From contig JAQXDW010000016.1 of assembly GCA_029251165.1 (NCBI GenBank), forward strand, positions 1 to 64,000: 64,000 bases of DNA, in the 5' to 3' direction. The position numbers and the translations under genes are program-made. This document shows, piece after piece, positions 34,937 through 42,577 of this stretch. Origin of the DNA: Myxococcota bacterium (GTDB lineage: Bacteria > Myxococcota_A > UBA796). The notes below the pieces were generated by a model. The model was not told the origin of the DNA and did no database searches. It saw only the letters and a program-made list of their open reading frames with translations. How positions within the stretch are numbered: position 1 is the stretch's first letter; every line of letters starts with the position of its first letter.

Positions 34937-35353
34937 ATGGTCTCCGATTCCCTTCCAGCTCAGGTGCGGTTCGTGATCGAGGTTCCCCGGGGGGGCTTCA
35001 TCAAGTGGGGTGCAGACGGGTCCATCGACTATGTGTCTCCCATCCCCTCCCCGTTTAATTACGGCTCAGCCCCCGAACACCCCGGTCAAGACGGTGATCC
35101 CGCTGATGTGGTGGTGCTCGGACGAAGACGACGTCGGGGCGAGACAGAAGTGATGTCGGTGTGGGGCAGGGTCCGATTTCTCGACCAGGGACATCAGGAC
35201 GACAAGTGGATCTGTGCAGCCCGGGCGCCGCGCCGACGAGAGCGGATCGCTCTGGAGGTATTCTTCCGAATTTATGCAGTTCCAAAGTCAATCATTGGTT
35301 CATTCATGAAGACCGGTTCGAGCCGATTTGAGGGCATAGAGCTGAGGGCGTGA
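34937..35353 (+). CDS. Divergent soluble inorganic pyrophosphatase-like protein
   Basis: 138 residues. The family I pyrophosphatase core is recognisable: FVIEVPRGG, FIKWG, FNYGSAPEH, DGDPADVVVLG and LDQGHQDDK. The metal-binding Asp of DGDPAD, and the Asp and Lys of the D-x5-D-x-K segment, are kept. However, residues equal to E. coli Glu31, Arg43 and Glu98 are Gly, non-Arg and Gln. At 138 residues it is also shorter than the usual ~175. So it may be weakly active or have a changed substrate. The C-terminal part has an Arg-rich segment (RAPRRRERIALEVF). A GATACC hexamer lies seven bases before the ATG with no ribosome site. Confidence 0.75.
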   Translation: MVSDSLPAQVRFVIEVPRGGFIKWGADGSIDYVSPIPSPFNYGSAPEHPGQDGDPADVVVLGRRRRRGETEVMSVWGRVRFLDQGHQDDKWICAARAPRRRERIALEVFFRIYAVPKSIIGSFMKTGSSRFEGIELRA

Positions 35354-35410
35354 AATTTCTGCGAGTCATTCCTAAATGACACCATGAAGCCGCCCGAGGA
35401 ACGCCACAGG

Positions 35411-35437
35411 AGCGCCACAGCGGCCCTCTGTGGCGCT
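35411..35437 (+). terminator. Terminator hairpin after the pyrophosphatase-like gene
   Basis: AGCGCCACAG (35411-35420) and CTGTGGCGCT (35428-35437) form a perfect 10-bp stem with a 7-nt loop, followed by TGATTTGTAG. The hairpin lies 58 bases after the stop. Part of the stem (CGCCACAG) is also present as a direct copy at 35402-35409. Confidence 0.65.
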
Positions 35438-35522
35438 TGATTTGTAGTCGGCTTCGCTGTCGGGACGACGCGAACGACTTGGTTAGCGGGACACAGCGGT
35501 TGACTCAGGCAGCAGAAAGACG

Positions 35523-35561
35523 CCTGGAGAGAGCATGTGTGTGCGCACTACTCTCTCCAGG
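35523..35561 (-). terminator. Terminator hairpin overlapping the 3' end of the polytopic membrane gene
   Basis: CCTGGAGAGAG (35523-35533) and CTCTCTCCAGG (35551-35561) form a perfect 11-bp stem with a 17-nt loop that itself contains the palindrome GTGCGCAC. Read on the minus strand, the stem is followed by CGTCTTTCTG. The stop codon of the minus-strand gene (35548) falls in the loop, so the last codons are part of the stem. Confidence 0.65.
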
Positions 35562-37050
35562 GCGCTCTGTCCGTGCGGGGGATGTAGCGATACCGGGGAC
35601 GGACCCGCCAGCCGGTGACAGGCTGCATCGCGGTGCCGGACTGAATCGTGGACTGCCGGCGGTAGTTTTTCTTGAAGCCGTGCTCCAGCTTGGAGTTCGC
35701 CGTGAAGATGGCCGCCCAGTGCTTGTCACTCATCGCCTGCTCGATGTGCGCGACGCCGTGCTCAAGGGGACCGCCGGTGTGGTTGATGTCCCACAGGGCG
35801 ATCAGGTGGAAGTACGGCGTCTTGCCCGCCATCACCGGGTACCAGGGAAACTGCGGGGCGAGCACCTCGCCATCAACCTCTGCGATCTCTTCGATGAGGG
35901 CATCTCCCGCTGCGACGTCCTCCGCGGTCGGGGTCAGCGGGGCAGGATCCCAGCGGCCTACCCAGAGCTGTCCGGCGATGAGAAGGCTGGTGGCGATCCG
36001 AACCGTCAGCAGCGGCCACTCGGCGCGAACCCGCCCGACCGCCAGGGCACTCCACAGCGCCGCAGCCCAGATCCCCGGAATGAGCACATTCACATAGCCG
36101 CCGTGGTGGCCCCGCATGACCGCGCTCAGCAGCACCAGCATGCCACCCTGGATGAGCCAGTACGACAGACCGGAGCCGATGGGGCGGGGGGGACGGTTCA
36201 GCGACGGGAAGCGCGTGCGCGCCAGCCATGCTGCTGCGGTGAGACCGGCGAGGCCGAGGGTGAGCGGGAGGGTCATGAAGATCTCGCGCTCAGCACCGGG
36301 GATGAACCGACCGAGCACGAACGGGTGGCGAGAAGGAACCCCGAGGAGGTAGGTCAGGAACAGCCCGTCTCCAGAGAGCTGAACCGCACCAGTCACCAGC
36401 AGCGCAGGGCCCACGCTCCAGGCAACAAACCGAGTCGCTGCGGCACGGTCGGTGTTCTTCCACAGCCAGTACAGGATGCTCAGCCCGAGGATCGCGACGC
36501 TGTGCTTTGCGAGGTAAGCCCCCGTCAGCAGCAGCCCGGAGGTCCGCAGCCAGCCGTGGCGGGCAGCAACCAGGGCCCACGCCACCAGTCCGATCAGCAC
36601 GCCGTCCGCGCGAACGAGGTCGTAGAACGATCCCGACTCGTCGTAGCCAGTCAAGAACAGCCCCGCAGCGCCGATGCCCAGCAGCACCCCCAGGCGCTCC
36701 CCGGCGATCGCAGCAACAAGCCCTGCGGCGGCGACGAGGGTGCCGACCATCGAGATGCTGCGCCCCAGTGCATAGTCCAGGCCGAAGATCTCTCCGAGCC
36801 CCCCCAGCAGCCAGGAGTACAGCGGCGGATAGATGTAGGGGATGAACGACGCTGTGGGCTCGACGTAGAGCCCCTGCCCTTCCATGACCCGCAGCCCATG
36901 GAGCAGCATCCCGCCCTCCATCCACTCCAGGTCGTAGGGGTAGAGCACTCGCCCGGCGAAGGTCTGCCACAGCAGCACCCCCACCGCGACAGCGAGGATG
37001 AGCTGTGGCAGATCCGCGAGGAAGTCCGGCCAGCGCCTGTCGGTGCTCAC
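35548..37050 (-). CDS. Polytopic membrane protein, GT-C glycosyltransferase-like
   Basis: 500 residues from a GTG at 37050, whose GTGA overlaps the stop of the upstream aldolase gene by 4 nt. About ten to eleven membrane helices. After the first helix is a periplasmic loop with LYPYDLEWMEGGMLLHG, where the acidic DLEWMEG resembles the DxD/ExD loop of GT39/GT83-type lipid-linked glycosyltransferases. FIPYIYPPLYSWLLG fits the second loop of the same families. A C-terminal periplasmic domain follows (DALIEEIAEVDGEVL, YPVMAGKTPYFHLIAL). Likely role: transfer of a sugar from a polyprenyl donor to an envelope acceptor. The stop lies in a terminator hairpin. Confidence 0.72.
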   Translation of the reverse strand: MSTDRRWPDFLADLPQLILAVAVGVLLWQTFAGRVLYPYDLEWMEGGMLLHGLRVMEGQGLYVEPTASFIPYIYPPLYSWLLGGLGEIFGLDYALGRSISMVGTLVAAAGLVAAIAGERLGVLLGIGAAGLFLTGYDESGSFYDLVRADGVLIGLVAWALVAARHGWLRTSGLLLTGAYLAKHSVAILGLSILYWLWKNTDRAAATRFVAWSVGPALLVTGAVQLSGDGLFLTYLLGVPSRHPFVLGRFIPGAEREIFMTLPLTLGLAGLTAAAWLARTRFPSLNRPPRPIGSGLSYWLIQGGMLVLLSAVMRGHHGGYVNVLIPGIWAAALWSALAVGRVRAEWPLLTVRIATSLLIAGQLWVGRWDPAPLTPTAEDVAAGDALIEEIAEVDGEVLAPQFPWYPVMAGKTPYFHLIALWDINHTGGPLEHGVAHIEQAMSDKHWAAIFTANSKLEHGFKKNYRRQSTIQSGTAMQPVTGWRVRPRYRYIPRTDRAPWRE

Positions 37051-37919
37051 CGCTTCGAGAGGGCCTTGAGCACCTCTGCCACCACCATGTCCTCGATCGG
37101 ATCCGACTCGCGGAGTGCGTCGCCGAGCGAGTGAACCGGAGAAGCGGAGATCCGGGCGAGCTTGAGGTCGGACTTCGGCGCGATTCCAGAGGGCGTGGGC
37201 GTCGCACATCCACTGCAGCCGGTGCAGGCGTCGGGGAGGTCTACGCAGGGATGATCAGCGCGGGCGACCGCAGAGGGCGGTCCGCCGTATCGCTTGAGCC
37301 CCATCGCACGGAGCCGAACCGCCTCCGCAGCCGGAAGCTCCTTCACCCCGCCGAGGTCTCGGGCGGTCTTGGTGATGAGCGCGGTGTGCTCCATTGTCTC
37401 CAGGCGACAGAACGCCTCCAGGAGGTTCTTGCCCACGCAGACGGCGCCGTGGCGATCCATGAGGATGGCGTCGTGGGTGAGGATGGCGTCTCCGACACGG
37501 GTGGCGAGGTCGTCGGTGCCGGTGGTGGCGTAGTCGACGGTCGGGATGACCCCGAGGGTGAGCACAACCTCCGGCAGCACACACCGCGCCATCGAGACAC
37601 CCGCGATGGTGAAGGCAATGGAGAGCGGCGGGTGGGTGTGGATGACGGCGTTCACGTCCGGGCGGGCGTTGTAGCAGGCAATGTGCATCGCCATCTCGGA
37701 GGTCGGCATGCCGCGCCCGCGAAGCTTCTTGCCGGTGGCGTCGATGACGACCAGCTCATCCTCGGTCAGGAAGCCCTTGTGGCAGCCCGCCTGCGTGCAG
37801 ATGATGTTGCCCGAAGGCATCCGCACAGAGAGGTTGCCGTCCATTGCGACGAGCAGGTGTCGCTCGTAGCAGAGGTGGCTGAACTTGATGAGGTCACGCC
37901 GGATCTGATGCTCGTTCAT
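37047..37919 (-). CDS. Class II aldolase/adducin-family protein with Cys-rich extension
   Basis: 290 residues. Residues 1-215 are a class II aldolase (FucA/AraD type): NLSVRMPSGNIICTQAG, the catalytic Glu in GMPTSEMAMHIACYN, the zinc ligands HTHPP, TTGTDDLATRVG and a later DRHGAV. Such enzymes cleave or epimerise sugar phosphates. The C-terminal ~75 residues are an extra segment with a tight Cys group, CVDLPDACTGCSGC, which could bind a metal or cluster, and then a helix. That extension is not part of the normal aldolase. A GATACG hexamer stands eight bases before the ATG, suggesting a leaderless start. The gene is coupled to the membrane protein downstream and divergent from the kinase. Confidence 0.82.
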   Translation of the reverse strand: MNEHQIRRDLIKFSHLCYERHLLVAMDGNLSVRMPSGNIICTQAGCHKGFLTEDELVVIDATGKKLRGRGMPTSEMAMHIACYNARPDVNAVIHTHPPLSIAFTIAGVSMARCVLPEVVLTLGVIPTVDYATTGTDDLATRVGDAILTHDAILMDRHGAVCVGKNLLEAFCRLETMEHTALITKTARDLGGVKELPAAEAVRLRAMGLKRYGGPPSAVARADHPCVDLPDACTGCSGCATPTPSGIAPKSDLKLARISASPVHSLGDALRESDPIEDMVVAEVLKALSKR

Positions 37920-37927
37920 CCCCGGTG

Positions 37928-37947
37928 CGTATCACGCCCGGTATCAT
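37928..37947. promoter_or_regulatory. Divergent -10-like elements between aldolase and kinase
   Basis: GATACG on the minus strand (37933-37928) ends eight bases before the aldolase ATG, and TATCAT on the plus strand (37942-37947) ends seven bases before the kinase ATG at 37955. Neither gene has a Shine-Dalgarno. The pair is consistent with two leaderless transcripts arising from one short region. Confidence 0.5.
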
Positions 37948-37954
37948 CTCGGCG

Positions 37955-39262
37955 ATGGACTTCTCTCCCGGATCCCGGCTCGGTGCCTGGTACGACATCG
38001 TAGAGCCGATCGGCCAGGGCGGCATGGCGACCGTCTACCGTGCGCGACACACGGTGCTGGACTCGATGCATGCCATCAAGGTGCTCCTCCCTCACCTCGC
38101 CGCAGACCGGGACACTCGGGTCCGATTTCTTGAAGAAGGCCGCATCCAGGCCTGCATGAACCACCCCCACGTCCTGCCGATCACCGACCTCATCAACGAG
38201 CCGGGCTGCGCAGGGCTGGTGATGCGCTGGCTGGATGGCTCCGACCTTCGCGGTCGGCTCGATGAGGGGGCGATCGGCCTCTCGGATGCCCTGACCTGGA
38301 TGCAGCAGACCCTCTCCGCCCTCGCCCACGTCCACGAGCAGGGAGTCATCCATCGGGATCTCAAGCCCGGCAACCTGTTCCTGGAGCGCATCCGAGGTGG
38401 GGTTCACTTACAGGTGATGGACTTCGGCATCGCCAAGGTCATCGACAAGCAGCGCACCCGCACCGGCATGGCGATGGGCTCGCTGTGCTACATGAGCCCC
38501 GAGCAGATCCAGGATCCCCGCAGCGTCGATCACCGCTCCGACCTGTTCGCCACCGGCTGCATCCTCTACGAGCTGGTCTGCGGCGTGCCCGCGTTTGACG
38601 GCGAGACCGACTTTGAGGTCATGCAGCGCATCACCAAGGGGCACTACGCTGCGCTCTCAGGGCCCCTGCGCGACACACCGGGCCTCTCGGAGGTCATCGC
38701 GCGCGCGCTGGCGGTGGATCGTGCGGAGCGGTTCCAGAGCGCCGACGAATTCACCGCAGCAATCGCAGCCATTCAGGGTCCCGACCAGCACATCCAGCAG
38801 CACACCGCCCGACTCCACCAGCTGAAGTCCCGCGCGGAGCGCCTGGGGCTGGATGCCTCGACCTGGTGGGTGCCCCAGGAGCTGACCAACGAGTGGCTCG
38901 CTGGAGCCGCTGAGAAGCTCGACGAGCAGGCTCAGGCCCGCCAGAGCGAGCTGGAGGATCGGCTGGCTGCCGCCAGTGCAGCGGTCAAGCGGCTGGGTGC
39001 CGAGCGGGCGCAGCTGATCCGAAAGCAGTCCGGCATCGAGCGCACCCACCTCCTCCTCGCAGATCTCCGGGATCGGCTCGACGAGAAGACCATCGCCTTC
39101 GACGACATGGCCGAGGCACGGCGCATGACCTTGATGGAGCTGGAGTCCTATGAGGAGCGGCTGCTGCACACCCTCGCCAGCGAGAAGCGCCTGAAGCTGA
39201 CCATCGGCGTGCTGGTCTCGGTGGCCCTGCTGGGGCTGCTGTTCTCCTGGGCCGGCGGGTAG
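37955..39262 (+). CDS. Membrane-anchored Ser/Thr protein kinase
   Basis: 435 residues from the ATG at 37955. A complete Hanks-type kinase domain spans ~12-275: P-loop IGQGGMATVYRA (19-30), Lys42 in HAIKVLL, catalytic HRDLKPGN (133-140), DFG (156-158), SPEQ for APE (181-184) and DHRSDLFATGCILYEL. It is followed by a helical coiled-coil region (~300-405, QARQSELEDRLAAASAAVKR) and one membrane helix at the C-terminus (IGVLVSVALLGLLFSW). It is unusual for the sensor to be cytoplasmic coiled coil and the anchor to be the very tail, as no periplasmic domain exists. It probably phosphorylates cytoplasmic targets near the membrane. No phosphatase is adjacent. Confidence 0.9.
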   Translation: MDFSPGSRLGAWYDIVEPIGQGGMATVYRARHTVLDSMHAIKVLLPHLAADRDTRVRFLEEGRIQACMNHPHVLPITDLINEPGCAGLVMRWLDGSDLRGRLDEGAIGLSDALTWMQQTLSALAHVHEQGVIHRDLKPGNLFLERIRGGVHLQVMDFGIAKVIDKQRTRTGMAMGSLCYMSPEQIQDPRSVDHRSDLFATGCILYELVCGVPAFDGETDFEVMQRITKGHYAALSGPLRDTPGLSEVIARALAVDRAERFQSADEFTAAIAAIQGPDQHIQQHTARLHQLKSRAERLGLDASTWWVPQELTNEWLAGAAEKLDEQAQARQSELEDRLAAASAAVKRLGAERAQLIRKQSGIERTHLLLADLRDRLDEKTIAFDDMAEARRMTLMELESYEERLLHTLASEKRLKLTIGVLVSVALLGLLFSWAGG

Positions 39263-39304
39263 TCCGCGCCCTGCTCCAGGGATACCGTACCCCCGGAGGT
39301 GCCT

Positions 39305-39922
39305 GTGCACGATGAGATCGCCGAGATCCTCATGTTCTGGTTCGGCTCAACAGACCTCATGGCAGACGTCGATGCCGAGCGACAGGCCATGTGGTGGCAG
39401 GGAGGCGCTGACCTCGATGCCCAGATCGCCGCCCAATTTGGCGCGCTCCACGCCCTGGCCGCCGCTGGACAGCTCGATCACTGGCGGGCCTCTCTGCACG
39501 GTCGGCTGGCGCTGATCCTGCTGCTCGATCAGCTCTCTCGAAACATCCACCGGGGCACGCCGTTCGCTTTTGCTCAGGATGAAGCGGCCCGGGCCCTCAC
39601 CCTGACTGCCCTCGATCTCAGCCTTCACCATGACCTCAGCCTCCACCAGCAGACCTTCCTGCTGATGCCCCTGGAGCACGCCGAAGACCTCGCCCTCCAG
39701 GAGCGGAGCGTCGCCGCGTTCTCAACGCTCGTGGCCTCGGCACCTGCCGCGCAGAAGGATACCGCCGCGTACCTGCTCAGCTTCGCCATCACGCACCGTG
39801 ACATCATCGCCCGGTTCGGTCGCTTTCCACACCGAAACGCGCTGCTCGGTCGTGAGCCCACCGCCGAGGAGAGCGCCTGGCTGGCGGCGGGGGGAGCACA
39901 CTTCGGGCAGACGAAGGGCTGA
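39305..39922 (+). CDS. DUF924-family protein
   Basis: 205 residues from the GTG at 39305, which lies five bases after GGAGG; the in-frame GTG at 39299 overlaps that ribosome site. Family marks of DUF924: ILMFWFGSTD, the WWQGGADLDAQI-type segment, LALILLLDQLSRNIHRGTPFAFAQDE, LMPLEHAEDLALQ and FGRFPHRNALLGRE. The fold is helical and TPR-like. The biochemical role is unknown. No signal peptide. It follows the kinase gene by 42 bases. Confidence 0.88.
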   Translation: MHDEIAEILMFWFGSTDLMADVDAERQAMWWQGGADLDAQIAAQFGALHALAAAGQLDHWRASLHGRLALILLLDQLSRNIHRGTPFAFAQDEAARALTLTALDLSLHHDLSLHQQTFLLMPLEHAEDLALQERSVAAFSTLVASAPAAQKDTAAYLLSFAITHRDIIARFGRFPHRNALLGREPTAEESAWLAAGGAHFGQTKG

Positions 39923-39955
39923 GCCCTCAGCCGCACCGCCCCACGGCACCATCAC

Positions 39956-39971
39956 GGGCGGGCTCCCGCCC
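39956..39971 (+). terminator. Possible weak terminator after the DUF924 gene
   Basis: GGGCGGG (39956-39962) and CCCGCCC (39965-39971) can pair into a short GC-rich hairpin 33 bases after the stop, but there is no U-tract. The pairing is strong for its size, so it may act as a terminator or be a chance GC pair. Confidence 0.3.
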
Positions 39972-40021
39972 AGCGCCAGTCGCTCACGGGCGATAGGCCT
40001 CCTCTCCCCGCGAGATATCGC

Positions 40022-40840
40022 ATGCGCCAAGAAGCCCTCCTGAGAGAAGAGATCGTCTCACTGCACCAGTTCTTCGTGCGCTGGTACCGCGGGGAGGCTC
40101 TCCGAGCAGAGCACGAGGCGGTGCTCGCGCGGTTCCGCTCGGACTTCTCTTACGTTGTTCCCGGCGGCCGGCGCAGCGACCGCAGCGACCTCGCCGCCAT
40201 GCTCACCAGCAGCCACGGGGCGAATCCAGACTTCCGGATTCAGGTCACCGCGCTCTCCTTCCAGCCGCTTCTCTCCACCGACGCCGTCGCGCTGTGGGGG
40301 GTGACCTACGAGGAGTACCAGTCCGGAGCGCGAAGCAGCGCAGCCGACAACGGACGCCTCAGCTCGGCAGTCCTGGAAATCCAAGACGGGAGTGTCCGCT
40401 GGGTGCGCCTGCATGAGTGCTGGCTGCCTGACGAGCAGGTCTCTGAGCACCACCACGACTTCGGCCCGCTGGTGCAGTTCGGACTGCCTGCGGAGCCCGA
40501 AGACCTGCCGCTCATTCGAAGCGCGCTGGAAGCTCAGATCCGCCTGGAGTCCGCCTCACAGGGCCGGGGAAACACGATCCGAATGCGGCTCCTCTGCGCA
40601 CAGCTGTTCTGTGCCGGTCAGCCCGAAGACGCCCTGCTCATCTGGCGCGCCAAGCGAGCCAGCTTCGATGCGACCTGCTCCATCGACATCGAGCTGATGT
40701 GCGGTGCGGGCTTGGACGAGACCGTCGCCCACCTCCAGCGCCAGCAAGACTCCGCGGCTGCTGCAGCGCTGTCGTACCTCCACCAAGCCGCACCAGAGAC
40801 CGATGGCTACCTGGCGAGTCTGCTGGCGTACTACCAGTGA
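40022..40840 (+). CDS. Unknown protein with NTF2-like (SnoaL/DUF4440) N-terminal domain
   Basis: 272 residues. The first ~130 residues look like an NTF2-like fold: a helix (REEIVSLHQFFVRWYRGEALR), FRSDFSYVVPGGRRSDRSDL, then RIQVTALSFQPLLS, AVALWGVTYEEYQ and a final strand VLEIQDGSVRWVRLHECWL. The C-terminal half is mainly helical and resembles no family I know. No signal peptide or membrane segment. No catalytic pair is obvious, so a ligand-binding role is as likely as an enzyme. It ends 44 bases before the uridine kinase gene. Confidence 0.68.
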   Translation: MRQEALLREEIVSLHQFFVRWYRGEALRAEHEAVLARFRSDFSYVVPGGRRSDRSDLAAMLTSSHGANPDFRIQVTALSFQPLLSTDAVALWGVTYEEYQSGARSSAADNGRLSSAVLEIQDGSVRWVRLHECWLPDEQVSEHHHDFGPLVQFGLPAEPEDLPLIRSALEAQIRLESASQGRGNTIRMRLLCAQLFCAGQPEDALLIWRAKRASFDATCSIDIELMCGAGLDETVAHLQRQQDSAAAAALSYLHQAAPETDGYLASLLAYYQ

Positions 40841-40884
40841 AGTTCGCGCCCGTGGTGCATCTCCCGATCGGATAAGCCCGAGGC

Positions 40885-41547
40885 ATGTCTGAATTCGATG
40901 CCCACCTCGGCTGGCTGAGCGAACACCCTGGCCCCCTCGTGATCGGAATTGCTGGCGGCTCAGGATCCGGCAAGAGCCGCATCAGCGAGGCCCTGGAGAC
41001 CACGCTGGCGCCCGGCATCGCCCGGCTCCAGCACGACAGCTACTACCGCGATCTCAGCCACCTGCCGTCCGAAGAGCGGCGGGTCTTCAACTTTGATCAC
41101 CCCGACGCGCTGGAGACCGACCTCTTGATCGCGCACCTCGATGCGCTGATCGCTGGCGAATCAGTGGACGTCCCCACCTACGACTTCGCCACCCACTGCC
41201 GCTCGTCCACCACCCGCACGCTCCAGTCCGCGCCGATCATTCTCGTGGAGGGGATCATGGCGCTGCACGATCCGGCCCTCCGCGCGCGCTTGAGCCTGCG
41301 CGTCTTCGTAGACACCCCGGCAGATGTTCGGCTGATTCGTCGCCTGAAGCGAGACATGGCTGAGCGGGGTCGCAGCCCCGAGCAGACGATGGCCCAGTAC
41401 CTCGACACCGTCCGCCCGATGCACGACCGGTTCGTCGCGCCCTGCCGCGCACACGCTCACCTCATCGTGCCCTGGGGCTACACCCCCGCAGCCGTGGCGA
41501 TGCTCCAGGCTGCCCTCACCGAGCTCCGGCGCGGTCTCGTCTCCTGA
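40885..41547 (+). CDS. udk: Uridine kinase
   Basis: 220 residues. Walker A GGSGSGKSRISEAL near 25-38, then QHDSYYRDLSHLPSEERRVFNFDHPDA, the uridine/ATP binding signature of uridine kinase, and YDFATHCRSSTTRTL. FVDTPADVRLIRRLKRDMAERGRS supplies the lid with its Arg residues. It phosphorylates uridine and cytidine in pyrimidine salvage. Length matches the family (~210). GATAAG stands eight bases before the ATG without a good ribosome site. It is convergent with gpsA; their stops are one base apart. Confidence 0.92.
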   Translation: MSEFDAHLGWLSEHPGPLVIGIAGGSGSGKSRISEALETTLAPGIARLQHDSYYRDLSHLPSEERRVFNFDHPDALETDLLIAHLDALIAGESVDVPTYDFATHCRSSTTRTLQSAPIILVEGIMALHDPALRARLSLRVFVDTPADVRLIRRLKRDMAERGRSPEQTMAQYLDTVRPMHDRFVAPCRAHAHLIVPWGYTPAAVAMLQAALTELRRGLVS

Positions 41548-41548
41548 G

Positions 41549-42550
41549 TCAGCCGCGCTCCGCTCTCCGCTGACGCCCCATCAGATCCCGCATCGCCAGG
41601 GGCACCGGCTTGCCCTCATAGAGCACCTGGTACATCTGCTCCGTGATCGGCATCTCCACACCGGTCTGCTGCGCCAGCGCACGGGCCGTTCGGGTGGTGA
41701 CCACGCCCTCCGCGACCTGCCCCAGCTCCGCACAGACCGCCTCCAGCGTCTTGCCCTGCCCCAGCCCCAGCCCGACCCGACGGTTTCTGGAGAGGTTGCC
41801 GGTGCAGGTCAGCACGAGGTCGCCCATGCCGGCAAGCCCCGAGAGGGTCAGCGGGTTCGCCCCACGGGCGATGGCGAGGCGAGAGATCTCCGCGAGGCCA
41901 CGGGTCATCAGGGCTGCGCGCGCGTTGAGCCCCAGCCCGATGCCGTCAGCGACTCCGCAGGCGATGGCGACGATGTTCTTGAGCGCCCCGCCCAGCTCCG
42001 CGCCGATGATGTCCTCGGTGTGGTAGACCCGGAAGCTTCCGGCGTGAAAGGCCTCCGCCACAGCGTGTGCGCAGCCCTCATCCCGAGCAGCGATGACCAC
42101 CGTGGTCGGCAGATCCGCTGCGACCTCTCGCGCGAAGGAGGGCCCCGCGAGGTAGCAGATCTGGTGGTGCCGGGACGCCGGGAAGACCTCCTTGAGGACC
42201 TCCTCCATCGTCATCAGGGAGCCCGACTCGATGCCCTTGCTCGCGCAGCAGATGATCGCATCCGCGGCGATGAGCGGGGCAGCCGTCGTCATGACCGCTC
42301 GGACCGACTGGCTGGGAATCACCTCGACCACCAGCTCCGCGCCGTCGAGCGCCGCTGCCATGTCGCTGAAGACGTGGAGGGTGTCGGGGAAGGAGAAGTC
42401 CGGCAGGTAGCGGGTGTTGCAGCGCGCAGCCTCCATCCTCGCGGCGCGCTCGGGACGGTGGTCCCACAGCCGGACATCGTTTCCGGCACGACCGAGCTGC
42501 ATCGCCAGCGCCGTGCCCCAGGATCCTGCACCAATTACCGCAGCCTTCAT
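41549..42550 (-). CDS. gpsA: Glycerol-3-phosphate dehydrogenase [NAD(P)+]
   Basis: 333 residues from the ATG at 42550 (a GTG two codons upstream is possible). NAD(P)-binding Rossmann motif VIGAGSWGTALA at 6-17, CASKGIE, YLAGPSFAREVA and LGGALKNIVAIACGVADGIGLGLNARAALMTRGL are the diagnostic GpsA signatures, with the catalytic Lys in GALKN. It makes sn-glycerol-3-phosphate from dihydroxyacetone phosphate for phospholipid synthesis. Length is normal. It follows a polytopic membrane protein gene by 27 bases on the same strand. Confidence 0.95.
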   Translation of the reverse strand: MKAAVIGAGSWGTALAMQLGRAGNDVRLWDHRPERAARMEAARCNTRYLPDFSFPDTLHVFSDMAAALDGAELVVEVIPSQSVRAVMTTAAPLIAADAIICCASKGIESGSLMTMEEVLKEVFPASRHHQICYLAGPSFAREVAADLPTTVVIAARDEGCAHAVAEAFHAGSFRVYHTEDIIGAELGGALKNIVAIACGVADGIGLGLNARAALMTRGLAEISRLAIARGANPLTLSGLAGMGDLVLTCTGNLSRNRRVGLGLGQGKTLEAVCAELGQVAEGVVTTRTARALAQQTGVEMPITEQMYQVLYEGKPVPLAMRDLMGRQRRAERG

Positions 42551-42577
42551 GCCCACCCCCCGTGAGCTGCGAGCGTA

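Noticed and set aside
35437-37134. A 565-codon plus-strand open frame opposite the GT-C-like gene
   Set aside because: Gln/Arg/Pro-rich shadow sequence with no hydrophobic or catalytic pattern.
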